The position numbers and the translations under genes are program-made. Of a stretch of DNA of 64,000 bases, positions 56,011 through 63,877 are shown piece by piece (the first letter of the stretch is position 1; every line of letters starts with the position of its first letter). Origin of the DNA: Leucobacter chironomi DSM 19883 (GTDB lineage Bacteria; Actinomycetota; Actinomycetes; Actinomycetales; Microbacteriaceae); NCBI RefSeq assembly GCF_000421845.1, contig NZ_ATXU01000005.1:186001-250000 (forward strand). The letters are read 5' to 3'. The notes beneath the pieces are model-generated. The model ran no database searches. It was not told the DNA's origin and worked only from the letters and a program-made list of their open reading frames with translations.

Positions 56011-56087
56011 GCGCCCCTAGCTCAGCTGGATAGAGCATCTGACTACGGATCAGAAGGTCGGGGGTTCGAATCCCTCGGGGCGCACCA
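56011..56087 (+). tRNA. tRNA-Arg (anticodon ACG)
   Basis: The 7-bp acceptor GCGCCCC pairs with GGGGCGC. The anticodon loop CTACGGA gives anticodon ACG, whose A is normally edited to inosine to read CGN codons. The T arm has GGTTCGAATCC. The CCA end is encoded at 56085-56087, giving 77 nt in total. Confidence 0.96.
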
Positions 56088-56090
56088 CTC

Positions 56091-56131
56091 ACCCGGGGTT
56101 CTGCACGCAGATGCGGAACCCCGGGTTTTTT
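56091..56131 (+). terminator. Terminator of tRNA-Arg
   Basis: An 11-bp stem (56091-56101 with 56116-56126) is followed by six T residues, a textbook intrinsic terminator just after the tRNA. Confidence 0.92.
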
Positions 56132-56294
56132 GATACTCGGATCATGTGGATCACAGGGCCTCCGGGTCGGCCTCCCCCTCCCGCAGCCCGCATCTCGACC
56201 GCGCATCCTATCCGGCGAGCGCTCGGCGGCGCCAGCCCCTCCCGCGCCACCGTCCGCTCCCGGATACTGAGGATTCCGCACGAAGGAGCGCTCC

Positions 56295-56520
56295 ATGACC
56301 GATATCACGCCGTCCCCCGTGACCCCGCCCGCCGCGGTCAGCCACGACGACTCCGACGATCTCGAAGCCACGATCCCGCTCCCCCATTACCGCCCCGAGC
56401 GTCTCATCTGAGCGCAATACGCTCACGGCCCCCACAGCCGAGAACTGCTCGCCGCGCAGGAGCGCATCAAGCTCCGCTACGCCGCCGACGGGGCGCTCGA
56501 CGGCTTCGAGCCACGATTGG
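56295..56520 (+). pseudogene. Broken small ORF with in-frame TGA
   Basis: GAAGGAG precedes an ATG at 56295 encoding MTDITPSPVTPPAAVSHDDS followed by DDLEATIPLPHYRPERLI, then a TGA at 56409-56411. The frame stays open after the stop (AQYAHGPHSRELLAAQERIK...) to at least 56500, where it runs into the opposing ligase gene. Codon use and a good ribosome site suggest a formerly longer gene of unknown family, interrupted by a nonsense codon and truncated. It fills most of the 389-bp tRNA-Arg to ligase gap. Confidence 0.4.
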
Positions 56521-57634
56521 TGAGCTCGACGGCGTCCATCACGACGGCGCGCAGGCTGCCGGTGCCGGCCAGCACACGGCGCTGACGGTCCGCCCCGGTG
56601 CCCTCGGCGAGGATGCGGGCCACCCCGCGTTCCACGCGCTCGCGGTCGCCGGCGTGCTCCAGCGCGACGGCCGCGTGGCCCAGCAGCTCCGCAACAGCGG
56701 CACGGGGGCTGCGAGGGGCGCCCGTCACCGGATCCACGAGACCCGTGCCGCCGGTCCCGAACCGGCTCGCCGACCACATCGCGAGCCGCAGCACCGCGCT
56801 CTCGGCCGGCGCTGGAGCGATGCCGCCGCGCCACTCGCGAGCGGCGGTCTCGACGAGCGCCCGCACCAGCGCAGCGATCACCAGGGCATCCTCGGCATCC
56901 ATGCATGCATCAGCCACCCGCACCTCGACCGTCGGGTAGTGAGCGCTCAAGCGGGCGTCGAAGTAGACCATGCCGGGGTCGAGCACCACCCCGCTCGCGA
57001 TCAGGGAGGCGACGACGCGGTGGTACTCACCCGGCGAGCCGAAGAGATCGTATGCGCCCGCCGAGGGCCAGCGCCCCCACGCCTGATAGCGGTAGCTGAC
57101 ATAGCCGGTGTCTTCTCCCCGCCAGAACGGCGAGTTGCCGCTCAGCGCCAGCAGCACGGGCAGCCACGGTCTGATCCGGTCGAGCACGGCGACCCCCTCC
57201 GCATCGTTCGAGACCGCCACGTGCACGTGGAAGCCGCAGGTCAGCTGCTCGCGCATCGTGAGGCCGAAGCGCTTGCCGATCGCGGCATAGCGCGGGCTCG
57301 GCGTGACGTGCGAGTCGACGGGGAGCACGCTCGTGCCGAGCGCTGCGGCCCGCACCCCGATCCGCCGCGCCGCGTCGTCCGCCCGGCGTCGCCCGACGAG
57401 GATGGATCGCGCGAGTTCGTCGAGGCTGCGGCACGGGGGCGAGACGACCTCGATCTGCTCCCGCTTCACCTCCCGTTCGAGCCCGGGAGACGCCGCCTCA
57501 CCGGGTGCCGCCTCTGCTGCTGCGACCACCGCCTCGACCACCGCGACAGGCTGCCCCGACCGGCCGTCCACGAGCAGCAGCTCCTCCTCCACCCCGACCG
57601 TGCGGGGCTCGGAACCGGCGTCCCTCGCGACCAT
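56477..57634 (-). CDS. Carboxylate-amine ligase, YbdK/GCS2 family
   Basis: A 385-residue glutamate-cysteine ligase-like enzyme. The N-terminal active-site strand is VGVEEELLLVDGRSG. CGFHVHVAVSNDAEGVAVLD and the Arg-rich TVEVRVADACMDAEDALVIA are family motifs. YbdK members have weak gamma-glutamylcysteine activity and in actinobacteria may make other amide links. The ATG at 57634 has GGGAG 8 nt upstream; an ATG at 57676 is less supported. Its 3' end overlaps the broken small ORF on the other strand. Confidence 0.9.
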   Translation of the reverse strand: MVARDAGSEPRTVGVEEELLLVDGRSGQPVAVVEAVVAAAEAAPGEAASPGLEREVKREQIEVVSPPCRSLDELARSILVGRRRADDAARRIGVRAAALGTSVLPVDSHVTPSPRYAAIGKRFGLTMREQLTCGFHVHVAVSNDAEGVAVLDRIRPWLPVLLALSGNSPFWRGEDTGYVSYRYQAWGRWPSAGAYDLFGSPGEYHRVVASLIASGVVLDPGMVYFDARLSAHYPTVEVRVADACMDAEDALVIAALVRALVETAAREWRGGIAPAPAESAVLRLAMWSASRFGTGGTGLVDPVTGAPRSPRAAVAELLGHAAVALEHAGDRERVERGVARILAEGTGADRQRRVLAGTGSLRAVVMDAVELTNRGSKPSSAPSAA

Positions 57635-57956
57635 CCTGCTTCTCCCGTTCACCGCACTCGATCCGGGCTTCTGCACCGGCGGTCAGCCGATCCCGAGCCG
57701 ATCCGGCCCGCCGATTGCGCCGCCGACACCCCGTCGGGAATCGTCTCCAGCTTCAAGGGTGGAGCACCGCCGGGTCAGCCCCTTGACTTTTCGGCTGCGG
57801 GCCGAGCAGAACTCGGTCCCTCCCGATGCATCGCAGCGGATCGGCGACGCCGCCTGGGCCCCTCTAGCAGAGCCGCCACCCGCGAACAAGCCCTCTCCGA
57901 GGGATTCCCGCCGGCGGTAGCATCGACGCCCGACGACTCGAAAGGCGGTGCGCGTG
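57635..57956. promoter_or_regulatory. Divergent noncoding region between the ligase and acidic protein genes
   Basis: The 322-bp gap holds TTGACT at 57783-57788 (candidate -35) and TAGCAT at 57918-57923, the likely -10 of the plus-strand gene, about 33 nt before its ATG. I see no small ORF with a convincing ribosome site here. Confidence 0.4.
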
Positions 57957-58298
57957 ATGGAGCAGGACGACCAGCGGAACATCCCCTCGCCCGACGAGCG
58001 TCGCGGCCAGGATCCCGCGCAGCCCACCGCGACCGCACCGGATTCGGTGGACCGGTCGGTGCCCACGGCCGACGACGCCGGCAAGACCGGCCCGGACGCC
58101 GCAGACCCGCCGCGGACGGCCGGCAAGCACGAGCAGGAACAAGGCTCGGGCGACGGCGGGGCCGACGCAGAACCAGAGCTCGACGCCGACGAGGGCGCCG
58201 ACGCTTTCGAGACCCCCGAGGAGGCCGACTCGGGGGCGTATACCGGCGGACCGGAACGGCGGGACGAGGATCAGATCACCCTCGACACGCCCGACTGA
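57957..58298 (+). CDS. Acidic, disordered hypothetical protein
   Basis: A 113-residue hydrophilic protein rich in Asp, Glu, Pro, Gly and Ala with no hydrophobic core: PSPDERRGQDPAQPTATAPD near the start and TLDTPD at the end. It is probably intrinsically disordered. The start is uncertain among GTG 57948, GTG 57954 and ATG 57957. A TAGCAT -10 box lies 33 nt upstream. A terminator hairpin follows, which supports transcription. I recognise no family. Confidence 0.6.
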   Translation: MEQDDQRNIPSPDERRGQDPAQPTATAPDSVDRSVPTADDAGKTGPDAADPPRTAGKHEQEQGSGDGGADAEPELDADEGADAFETPEEADSGAYTGGPERRDEDQITLDTPD

Positions 58299-58333
58299 CC
58301 GGATCCGCCACCCGACTCCGGGGGGAGAGGGAA

Positions 58334-58365
58334 ACGGAGGCCTTCGCTACGGCGGGGGCCTCCGT
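58334..58365 (+). terminator. Terminator after the acidic protein gene
   Basis: A 9-bp stem (58334-58342 with 58357-58365) with a 14-nt loop lies 36 bp after the stop. It ends in a short T-containing tail. Confidence 0.55.
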
Positions 58366-58382
58366 GCTGTTCGGGCGGAGTC

Positions 58383-58454
58383 GCGCATCTTGGCCGCGCC
58401 GCGCATCTCGGCCGCGCCGCGCATCTCTTCCGCGCCGCGCATCTCGGCCACGCC
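58383..58454. repeat. 18-bp tandem repeat, four copies
   Basis: The unit GCGCATCTCGGCCGCGCC occurs four times in register (58383, 58401, 58419, 58437) with one to three changes per copy. It lies between two convergent stop codons. Variation in copy number is likely. Confidence 0.9.
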
Positions 58455-58461
58455 GACCGTC

Positions 58462-58839
58462 TCAGTCGAGGAGGCGCCTCACGCCGGCGCGCGCCAGCAT
58501 CAGCACGACTACCAGGAGCGTGACCGAGAAGAACCCGCCCAGGTGCACGGCGTCGCCGAGCAGGAGGTCGGTGAGCCAGAGAATGAGGGCTTTGCTGCCA
58601 CCCGCGACGAGGGCGAGAGCCACCGCTGCGACCGCGCGCTCCCGCGCCGTCGCAGCGCGCTTGAACTTCGCGACGATGCGGGTCTTCACCCGCACGACGA
58701 TCTCGAGCACCGCCTTCAGCAGCACCGCCGTGATGAGCGAGGTGAGAAAGGACTCGCTGATGACCTCGGGGAAGAGTTGGGCGAAGGTGGCGAGGACAAC
58801 GGTGTAGACGAACACGTCGACGACGTCTCTCGCGTGCAT
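58462..58839 (-). CDS. Small integral membrane protein, unknown function
   Basis: A 125-residue protein with about four helices: VFVYTVVLATFAQLF, a second around residues 28-48, and two near residues 68-90 and 100-118. The middle loop is basic (VKTRIVAKFKRAATARER). A TACGAT box (58854-58859) lies upstream, giving a leader of about 7 nt before the ATG. I recognise no family with certainty. It stops just before the 18-bp tandem repeat. Confidence 0.75.
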   Translation of the reverse strand: MHARDVVDVFVYTVVLATFAQLFPEVISESFLTSLITAVLLKAVLEIVVRVKTRIVAKFKRAATARERAVAAVALALVAGGSKALILWLTDLLLGDAVHLGGFFSVTLLVVVLMLARAGVRRLLD

Positions 58840-58923
58840 GCGGCATAGCGCCCATCGTAGGCACCACGCGGAGCGCCGGAAAGCCCGATGCCGCAGCCGA
58901 ACCGGTCGAATGCCCCGAAGCAG

Positions 58924-59715
58924 TCACCCCTTCTCGTCCTGGATCGAATTCCCTCCGTCGACGACCAGCAGCTGTCCGGTCACGTATGAGGCGCCCTCCG
59001 ACGCGAGGAACTCCGCAACGGCGGCAACCTCATCGGGAGTGCCCGACCTCTGCAACGGTGTCGCGAGACCCATCGCATCCTCGTGCGGGGTGGCCGACCC
59101 GGTATGGATCCAACCCGGAGCCACAGCGTTCACGGTGGTGCCGTGCTGGGCGACATCGACCGCGAGGCCTCGAACCAGCCCCACCATGCCGGCCTTCGCC
59201 GCGTGATATCCGATGTCGCCCCGGTAGGCCAGCAGCGGACCAGAAACGGAGGACATCATGATGACGCGGCCCGCAGGGCTCGCATTCACCCACGGCAGGG
59301 CCGCCCTCGTGACCAGAAAGCTCGTGGTCAGATTGCGTTGCAGAGCGTGGTTCCAGCCCGCGAGCCCGATGCCATCGATCGCGGCAGGATCCTGGGGGTC
59401 GGTGACCGAGGTCATGCCCGCATTGTTGACGAGCACGTCCACCCCTCCGAACGCCGACACCGCCTCCTCCACGATCTCAGCCGCTCCCGCTTCGTCGGAC
59501 AGATCTCCGACGCTCGCCCGGACGCGTTGCTCGGCTCCGGTCTCCGACAGCTCGGCCAGCAGCTCTTCTCGCCGCAGGTGGATGCGCTCCGACGTCGCAC
59601 CGATCACGACGTTCATGCCCGCGTGGAGCAGTCGCCGCGAGATCGCGAAGCCGATCCCGTCCGCCGCCCCGGCTCCGGTCACGATTGCTGTTCTCCGCCG
59701 CTCAGTTCTGATCAT
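58924..59715 (-). CDS. SDR-family NAD(P)-dependent oxidoreductase
   Basis: A 263-residue classical short-chain dehydrogenase. The cofactor loop is VTGAGAADGIGFAISRRL, the structural motif is LVNNAGMT, and the catalytic residues are MMSSVSG (Ser) and YHAAK (Tyr-x3-Lys). The C-terminus has VTGQLLVVDGGNS. It reduces or oxidises an alcohol/ketone not identifiable here; a 3-oxoacyl-ACP-reductase-like role is one option. The ATG at 59715 follows TAGGCT by 6 nt (leaderless). Confidence 0.92.
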   Translation of the reverse strand: MIRTERRRTAIVTGAGAADGIGFAISRRLLHAGMNVVIGATSERIHLRREELLAELSETGAEQRVRASVGDLSDEAGAAEIVEEAVSAFGGVDVLVNNAGMTSVTDPQDPAAIDGIGLAGWNHALQRNLTTSFLVTRAALPWVNASPAGRVIMMSSVSGPLLAYRGDIGYHAAKAGMVGLVRGLAVDVAQHGTTVNAVAPGWIHTGSATPHEDAMGLATPLQRSGTPDEVAAVAEFLASEGASYVTGQLLVVDGGNSIQDEKG

Positions 59716-59850
59716 GTCGCGAGCCTAGCGATGCGCCTGGCATCTCCGAAGCGACATCCTGCACCATACGGCGACGAGTGCACGTGCACGGCGAGTGGGG
59801 TTGCGCAGTCGACGAGCAGCGTCGCGGCACCGCACGACAGCCGCCCGGAA

Positions 59851-60072
59851 CTAGTCGCCGTCGTAGTTCTCGACGGGGCGGCGGCGCTTCTTCGGCTGCG
59901 TGGTCGACTTGAGGAAGAGGCGCACGAGACCGCGCTTCTTCTCGAGATACGCGTGCCGCTCGATCGCACCCGCCGCGTACTGTTCTTCGAGTTCGGCGAT
60001 CACGGTCTCGGCGTGCGCGGCGTCGTACCGCGACGCCGCTGCATCGAGTGCTCCGTTCTCTCGAATCCCCAT
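59851..60072 (-). CDS. Small basic/charged hypothetical protein
   Basis: A 73-residue protein: an N-terminal MGIRENGALDAAASRYDAAH, a helical AETVIAELEEQYAAGAIERH segment reminiscent of SHOCT-like short helices, and a very basic tail (TTQPKKRRRPVENYDGD). TACTCT lies 7 nt before the ATG at 60072, which decides for this start over upstream ATGs at 60102 and 60126. Function unknown. It may bind nucleic acid or a membrane surface. Confidence 0.65.
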   Translation of the reverse strand: MGIRENGALDAAASRYDAAHAETVIAELEEQYAAGAIERHAYLEKKRGLVRLFLKSTTQPKKRRRPVENYDGD

Positions 60073-60283
60073 GCCGCCGAGAGTAGCCGTAGCCACTGAC
60101 ATTTCATCGCACGTCGCATATCTCACGACTCGCCCACCCGGCTCGCGCCGGGCGGATCACCCTGCGCGATCCTGACGAGGAGGTCGGGAATGTCGGTCGA
60201 GTTCGATGAAGTGACGGTCCGGATTCTGGCATCGCCTCCTACGCTCACGCTCGCGGTGTTCCGGCAGGGGGTATAACAGAGAG

Positions 60284-60937
60284 GTGAAGTCAATGTCGGG
60301 GGCCGCGTACGGCGGGTCTCTCGTGCTCACCGGTGTCGCCGGCTTTGTGGACGCGATCGGCTTCATTCTCTCTGGCGGATTGTTTGTCTCGTTTATGAGC
60401 GGGAACTCGACCCAGGCGGGTGTGGAATTGACCCGAGGCGATACTGAGACTGCGGTGCTGGCTCTCAGCCTCGTCGCGTCGTTTGTCGGTGGGGTCGTGC
60501 TGGGGCGGCTGTTGACGTTGCGCTTTCCGGGGTACGGGGTAGGCGGCCGGATTGTGACCATCGCGTTCGGGCTCGGCGCTGCCACCGGCGCTTTGGCGCT
60601 CGTACCCACCGCGGGCGCTCCGCTGATTGGTCTCGCAGCCGTGATGGGTGCGATGAATACCCTGTTCGTGGTGGATGGGCGGGCTCGGATCGCACTGACC
60701 TATGCGACTGGGACGCTCGTGAGTTTCGGGCTCGGCGTCGCGGAGCGCATGAACGGGAGTAGCCGCAGCAGTTGGCTCCGGCCTTTGTTGCTTTGGGGAG
60801 CGATCAGCGGTGGTGCTGTGGTCGGGGCGATCACCTGGCGGTTGTGCGGGCTGTGGTCGCTCGTCATCGCATCGGTCACGCTCGTCCTGCTCGGTGTCGC
60901 GCAGATGTTGCGCACTCGAAGTCGTCGCGTGATCTGA
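60284..60937 (+). CDS. DUF1275 (YoaK-like) membrane protein
   Basis: A 217-residue protein with six helices of the DUF1275 family. Typical features are GFVDAIGFILSGGLFVSFMS then GNSTQAGVEL, and the second-half TYATGTLVSFGLGVAERM. No function is established; members are small inner-membrane proteins of unknown role. TATAAC (60272-60277) lies 6 nt before the GTG at 60284, but a ribosome site GAGAGG precedes an ATG at 60293, so either may be the start. The region has lower GC than the core chromosome. Confidence 0.85.
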   Translation: MKSMSGAAYGGSLVLTGVAGFVDAIGFILSGGLFVSFMSGNSTQAGVELTRGDTETAVLALSLVASFVGGVVLGRLLTLRFPGYGVGGRIVTIAFGLGAATGALALVPTAGAPLIGLAAVMGAMNTLFVVDGRARIALTYATGTLVSFGLGVAERMNGSSRSSWLRPLLLWGAISGGAVVGAITWRLCGLWSLVIASVTLVLLGVAQMLRTRSRRVI

Positions 60938-61295
60938 CCTCTGGCGACATAGTCAACGAAGGGCGGACCGCGTGGGAGCCGTTTCGCAGCCCCACCCGCT
61001 GCCGGGCGCCTACTCCTTGGTTCCGAAAATGTGCTGGAGTCTTCGGTCAAAGGCGAGGCCAGCAGGGCTCACCCCGGTAGTGCTGCACTCGATCAGGCAC
61101 GCCGTGCAGCATTTGGGTGCAGGGCCTCTTCGCGTCCATGAGGTTGGTGGTTTTGGCCTCAGGTGGTAGCAACTATTCCCCATAAGCCCGATAGATGTGT
61201 AGCTGTGTAAAGTACCGGCTAGGTCCTTTGAGTCTGATGGCACCGAAACTGACCAGCCTGAGAAAGAAGCCTTGGCAGCTGAGGAAGCTGATGAG
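60938..61295. other. Noncoding gap with no clear gene
   Basis: The 358-bp gap between DUF1275 and the HEPN-motif gene has lower GC and no conserved protein-coding signal on either strand. A 77-codon minus-strand frame (61010-61243) ends in FGTKE but has no ribosome site or family match. I see no tRNA, att-like repeat or terminator. Confidence 0.5.
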
Positions 61296-62573
61296 ATGTC
61301 GCCGCAGATGGCACTCGCTCACTACCTCGAACATCTCATCGGTGTCTTCTCGGAACGTCAGCTGGAAGTTCTTCGAATGTCAGAGTTCGTAAGAGAACGG
61401 GAACATGAGCTTCATGATGCGAAGGAGCGGGCGAAGCGCGCTATCAGCCAACAGCTAACAGAGGTCGACGAGGATGTGCTCGACCGCTTGATCGCACTTT
61501 TTCAGTCAGTTGAAACCGAGAGACAAGATGGCGAGGAAGGCTCTCTTCCGAGTTCCGAGAGAATGGATGCCTTCCGGGTTGCATTTGCGGAGGTATCCAA
61601 CGAGCTCCCTGAGGGAATCGCTCAGACGTACGCCGAATCGATCTTGAACTCGATGCGCCCGGCAGTCGGTGTGACGTTTCTCTACGGCTCAATGCTCACA
61701 ACACTCGTGGGAGAACTCGAAGTCTTCATTAATCTCATCGCGCGAGTCGCCTTCGAATACAACCCTGAACCTCTGACCCAGAGCGAGAAGAAGTTCACGT
61801 GGGCAGAAATATCCGCCCATAATTCGATCGACGAGATGCGGGACGAACTTGTGGACTCGATAGTCAAGAATCTTCTTCGAAAAGGCCTTCCCGATTGGAT
61901 GAGCTTCTTCCAGGATCGTTTCGGTCTATCCGAAAACAAGGCGGCAAAATCTCTCGATGCGCGTGAAGCAATTCAACGACGGAACTGCGTGGTGCACAAC
62001 GGAAGCAAAGTGTCCCAGGCCTATATCGACAACCTGCCGGATCTAAAAACAAAAGTTAAAGTAGACGACGACCTCAAGGTCGATGCTGACTACCTAGCAA
62101 AGGCGGCGGACAGCCTCTTCATGGTCGCCTACAGCCTCACATGGGCTCTCGCCACGAAAGCGCTCGATGACAGAGAAGCGCTCGGGCGCGCGATAGGTGC
62201 TCTAGGAGATCGCACGATGTTCTTGATTCAAGAGGGACGACTGGACCTTGTGAAACAGATTTCCCAGGCGGCACCACACCGAGAGCTCGAAAAGACTCCC
62301 GAGCTCGAAGAACTCTCCTGGATTCTTAGAATCAATAGATGGCTCGCATTCAAAGAATGCGGTGAGTTCCATAAGATCCGGGGCGAGGTCGAAGCATTCA
62401 ACGCACGTTCGAAGGATGATCGATACAAGATGGCCAAAGCCGCGCTATTGGACGAGATTGATGAAGCCGTAGAGTTCGCACGAAGTCTCCTCGCGCGCGG
62501 GGAACTAAAGCCCGCTCACATCCTGACCTGGCCGCTCCTGAAAAATGTTCGCGATCATACAGATTGGTCGTAG
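61296..62573 (+). CDS. Hypothetical protein with HEPN-like Rx4H motif
   Basis: A 425-residue, mostly helical protein. Residues 229-234 are RNCVVH, the Rx4H signature of HEPN RNase domains, in the context DAREAIQRRNCVVHNGSK. The N-terminal ~200 residues are charged and helical and include a central hydrophobic FLYGSMLTTLVGELEVFINL. No transmembrane anchor or known partner is visible. HEPN proteins are common in toxin-antitoxin and antiphage systems; whether this one is nucleolytic is unknown. The ATG at 61296 follows GAGGAAG by about 8 nt; an upstream TTG at 61272 is an alternative. The gene is AT-richer than the flanks, suggesting transfer. Confidence 0.7.
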   Translation: MSPQMALAHYLEHLIGVFSERQLEVLRMSEFVREREHELHDAKERAKRAISQQLTEVDEDVLDRLIALFQSVETERQDGEEGSLPSSERMDAFRVAFAEVSNELPEGIAQTYAESILNSMRPAVGVTFLYGSMLTTLVGELEVFINLIARVAFEYNPEPLTQSEKKFTWAEISAHNSIDEMRDELVDSIVKNLLRKGLPDWMSFFQDRFGLSENKAAKSLDAREAIQRRNCVVHNGSKVSQAYIDNLPDLKTKVKVDDDLKVDADYLAKAADSLFMVAYSLTWALATKALDDREALGRAIGALGDRTMFLIQEGRLDLVKQISQAAPHRELEKTPELEELSWILRINRWLAFKECGEFHKIRGEVEAFNARSKDDRYKMAKAALLDEIDEAVEFARSLLARGELKPAHILTWPLLKNVRDHTDWS

Positions 62574-62800
62574 CTGAGAAGATTCACTTCGGTGTGAGCA
62601 GCGGACCATTAGCATGAAGTAGTCAGAGAAGGGATAATCATGGGCACTGCAGATCTGTAATACTCGCATTCCGCACGCCACTCTCCTGTTCTGCCTTGGC
62701 TCCACAGAGGGATTTTCCTTGTATCTACGGGGACGCGGCTTGCATCCCCGCTACTCGCGGCCCAGGCGGCTAAGCTGCCGACTGACCTCACCAACGCACT

Positions 62801-62840
62801 GCGCCCCCGTGCACACTCTCACGAGTGGGTGCGGGGGCGC
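62801..62840. terminator. Bidirectional terminator between HEPN and SRAP genes
   Basis: An 8-bp GCGCCCCC/GGGGGCGC stem (62801-62808 with 62833-62840), plus interrupted inner pairing, is followed by TTTCG on the plus strand. It lies 10 bp from the SRAP stop and probably terminates that gene. Confidence 0.75.
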
Positions 62841-62850
62841 TTTCGTCATT

Positions 62851-63516
62851 TCAGAACAGCGTAGGCAGCGTCTCGACTGGGCGATCGGGTTGCATCGCCC
62901 GGCTGAGCTCCTCCGATGCGATCTGCGCCTCCGCCACGAGCTCGGCGTCACCTGCACGCTCGGGGTCGAGCCACTCGGCGGCGAAGTCCGCGGGGATGGG
63001 GAGCGGCATGCGCGACTCGGTGCCGCCGCTACTCTTCGACTTCACGGCCGAGGCCTTGCCGGTCCCTCGTCTGGTGACCATGGCGTAGGTCAGGCGGGTC
63101 TCACCGGTCTCATCGTCCGTGACGGTCGAAGTGACGGCAGCGAGCCAAAACGGTGACCCATCGGCGAGCGACCATCTGGGCTTGCCCTCGTCGTACCAGC
63201 TCGCCGGCAGGAGGGCGCGGTGTTGGAAGGCGTGGCTCCATCGCCTCACGAGCGAGTCGTCTCTCGCGTTGAAGCTGTTGCGTCCGCGGGGACCCCTGCC
63301 GTCTGCCCAGAGCGACCACCATCCGAGTTCGAGGCGGTCTCCGATGAGGACTGGGTTCAGGTTTTTCGCTTTGCGCCCGGTGATCTTTGCGTGCCCGTTG
63401 TGCTGCGTGATCCAGTCGTTGAGCAGCGCGAGCGATCCTGGTTCGCTGATCGGCTCGTCCTCGCCCGGCAGAGGGATGGGGGTACTGTCGCCGCTGAGAC
63501 CGTATGAAGCGCACAT
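62851..63516 (-). CDS. SRAP-domain protein (YedK/HMCES-like), atypical active site
   Basis: A 221-residue SOS-response-associated peptidase family protein. Cys2 directly follows Met1 (MCASYGLSG); this cysteine crosslinks abasic DNA after Met removal, which fixes the start at 63516 rather than 63522. FNARDDSLV near residue 83 matches the NAR motif. The other catalytic positions look altered: WYDEG for the usual YEW-type segment, and TESRMPLP for HxRMP, so the conserved histidine appears to be Glu. It may protect abasic sites with different chemistry or be inactive. Confidence 0.85.
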   Translation of the reverse strand: MCASYGLSGDSTPIPLPGEDEPISEPGSLALLNDWITQHNGHAKITGRKAKNLNPVLIGDRLELGWWSLWADGRGPRGRNSFNARDDSLVRRWSHAFQHRALLPASWYDEGKPRWSLADGSPFWLAAVTSTVTDDETGETRLTYAMVTRRGTGKASAVKSKSSGGTESRMPLPIPADFAAEWLDPERAGDAELVAEAQIASEELSRAMQPDRPVETLPTLF

Positions 63517-63554
63517 GCGCACAGGCTACGCCCGCCGGCCCGGGCCCGGTAGCC

Positions 63555-63848
63555 CTACCTCTCCCCGGGGTGGATGGTGCCGCCGCCGTTCGGCGCGCCC
63601 ATCCGACTCGCAGTTTCGCTGCTCTGCGTCGGGCGCTGGTATCGCACAGAGAGGTCGGCATCGGCGAGTGAGGTGTGGATCGCGGTCATGCGCCGCCGGG
63701 ACGGTTCGACGTGCCAGGCGAGCACCAGATAGCGCGCCTCGCCAACGGTGTCGGTGACGCGGTGCACAATCGCGGCCGGATGATCGGGAGCCTCACGCAT
63801 TATGGCCCACGTGTCTACGTCAAGGCGAATGGGTGCCGGTCTGGTCAT
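63555..63848 (-). CDS. Small hypothetical protein
   Basis: A 97-residue protein with no family I recognise: TRPAPIRLDVDTWAIMREAP near the start and a Ser/Gly-rich, probably flexible C-terminus (GAPNGGGTIHPGER). It is in the same orientation as, and 38 bp upstream of, the SRAP gene. No ribosome site stands out at the ATG, so the start is tentative. Confidence 0.6.
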   Translation of the reverse strand: MTRPAPIRLDVDTWAIMREAPDHPAAIVHRVTDTVGEARYLVLAWHVEPSRRRMTAIHTSLADADLSVRYQRPTQSSETASRMGAPNGGGTIHPGER

Positions 63849-63877
63849 GTGGGCAGGGTACGCCCCGCCCCCGACAT

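Noticed and set aside
55951-56087. tRNA-Arg as an integration (att) site
   Set aside because: No integrase, direct repeat of the tRNA 3' end or prophage gene lies nearby.
56409-56411. TGA as a selenocysteine codon in the small ORF
   Set aside because: No SECIS-like hairpin or selenoprotein family context was seen; a nonsense mutation is simpler.
58383-58454. Tandem repeat as a CRISPR array
   Set aside because: Units are contiguous with no spacers and only 18 bp, so this is a plain tandem repeat.
56111-58807. Long plus-strand frame spanning the ligase gene and tandem repeat
   Set aside because: Composition is Arg/Pro-rich and lacks motifs; the opposite strand encodes a recognisable ligase.
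61010-61243. 77-codon minus-strand ORF in the gap before the HEPN gene
   Set aside because: No ribosome site, no recognised family and a plausible chance length; I could not link it to a transposase or integrase.
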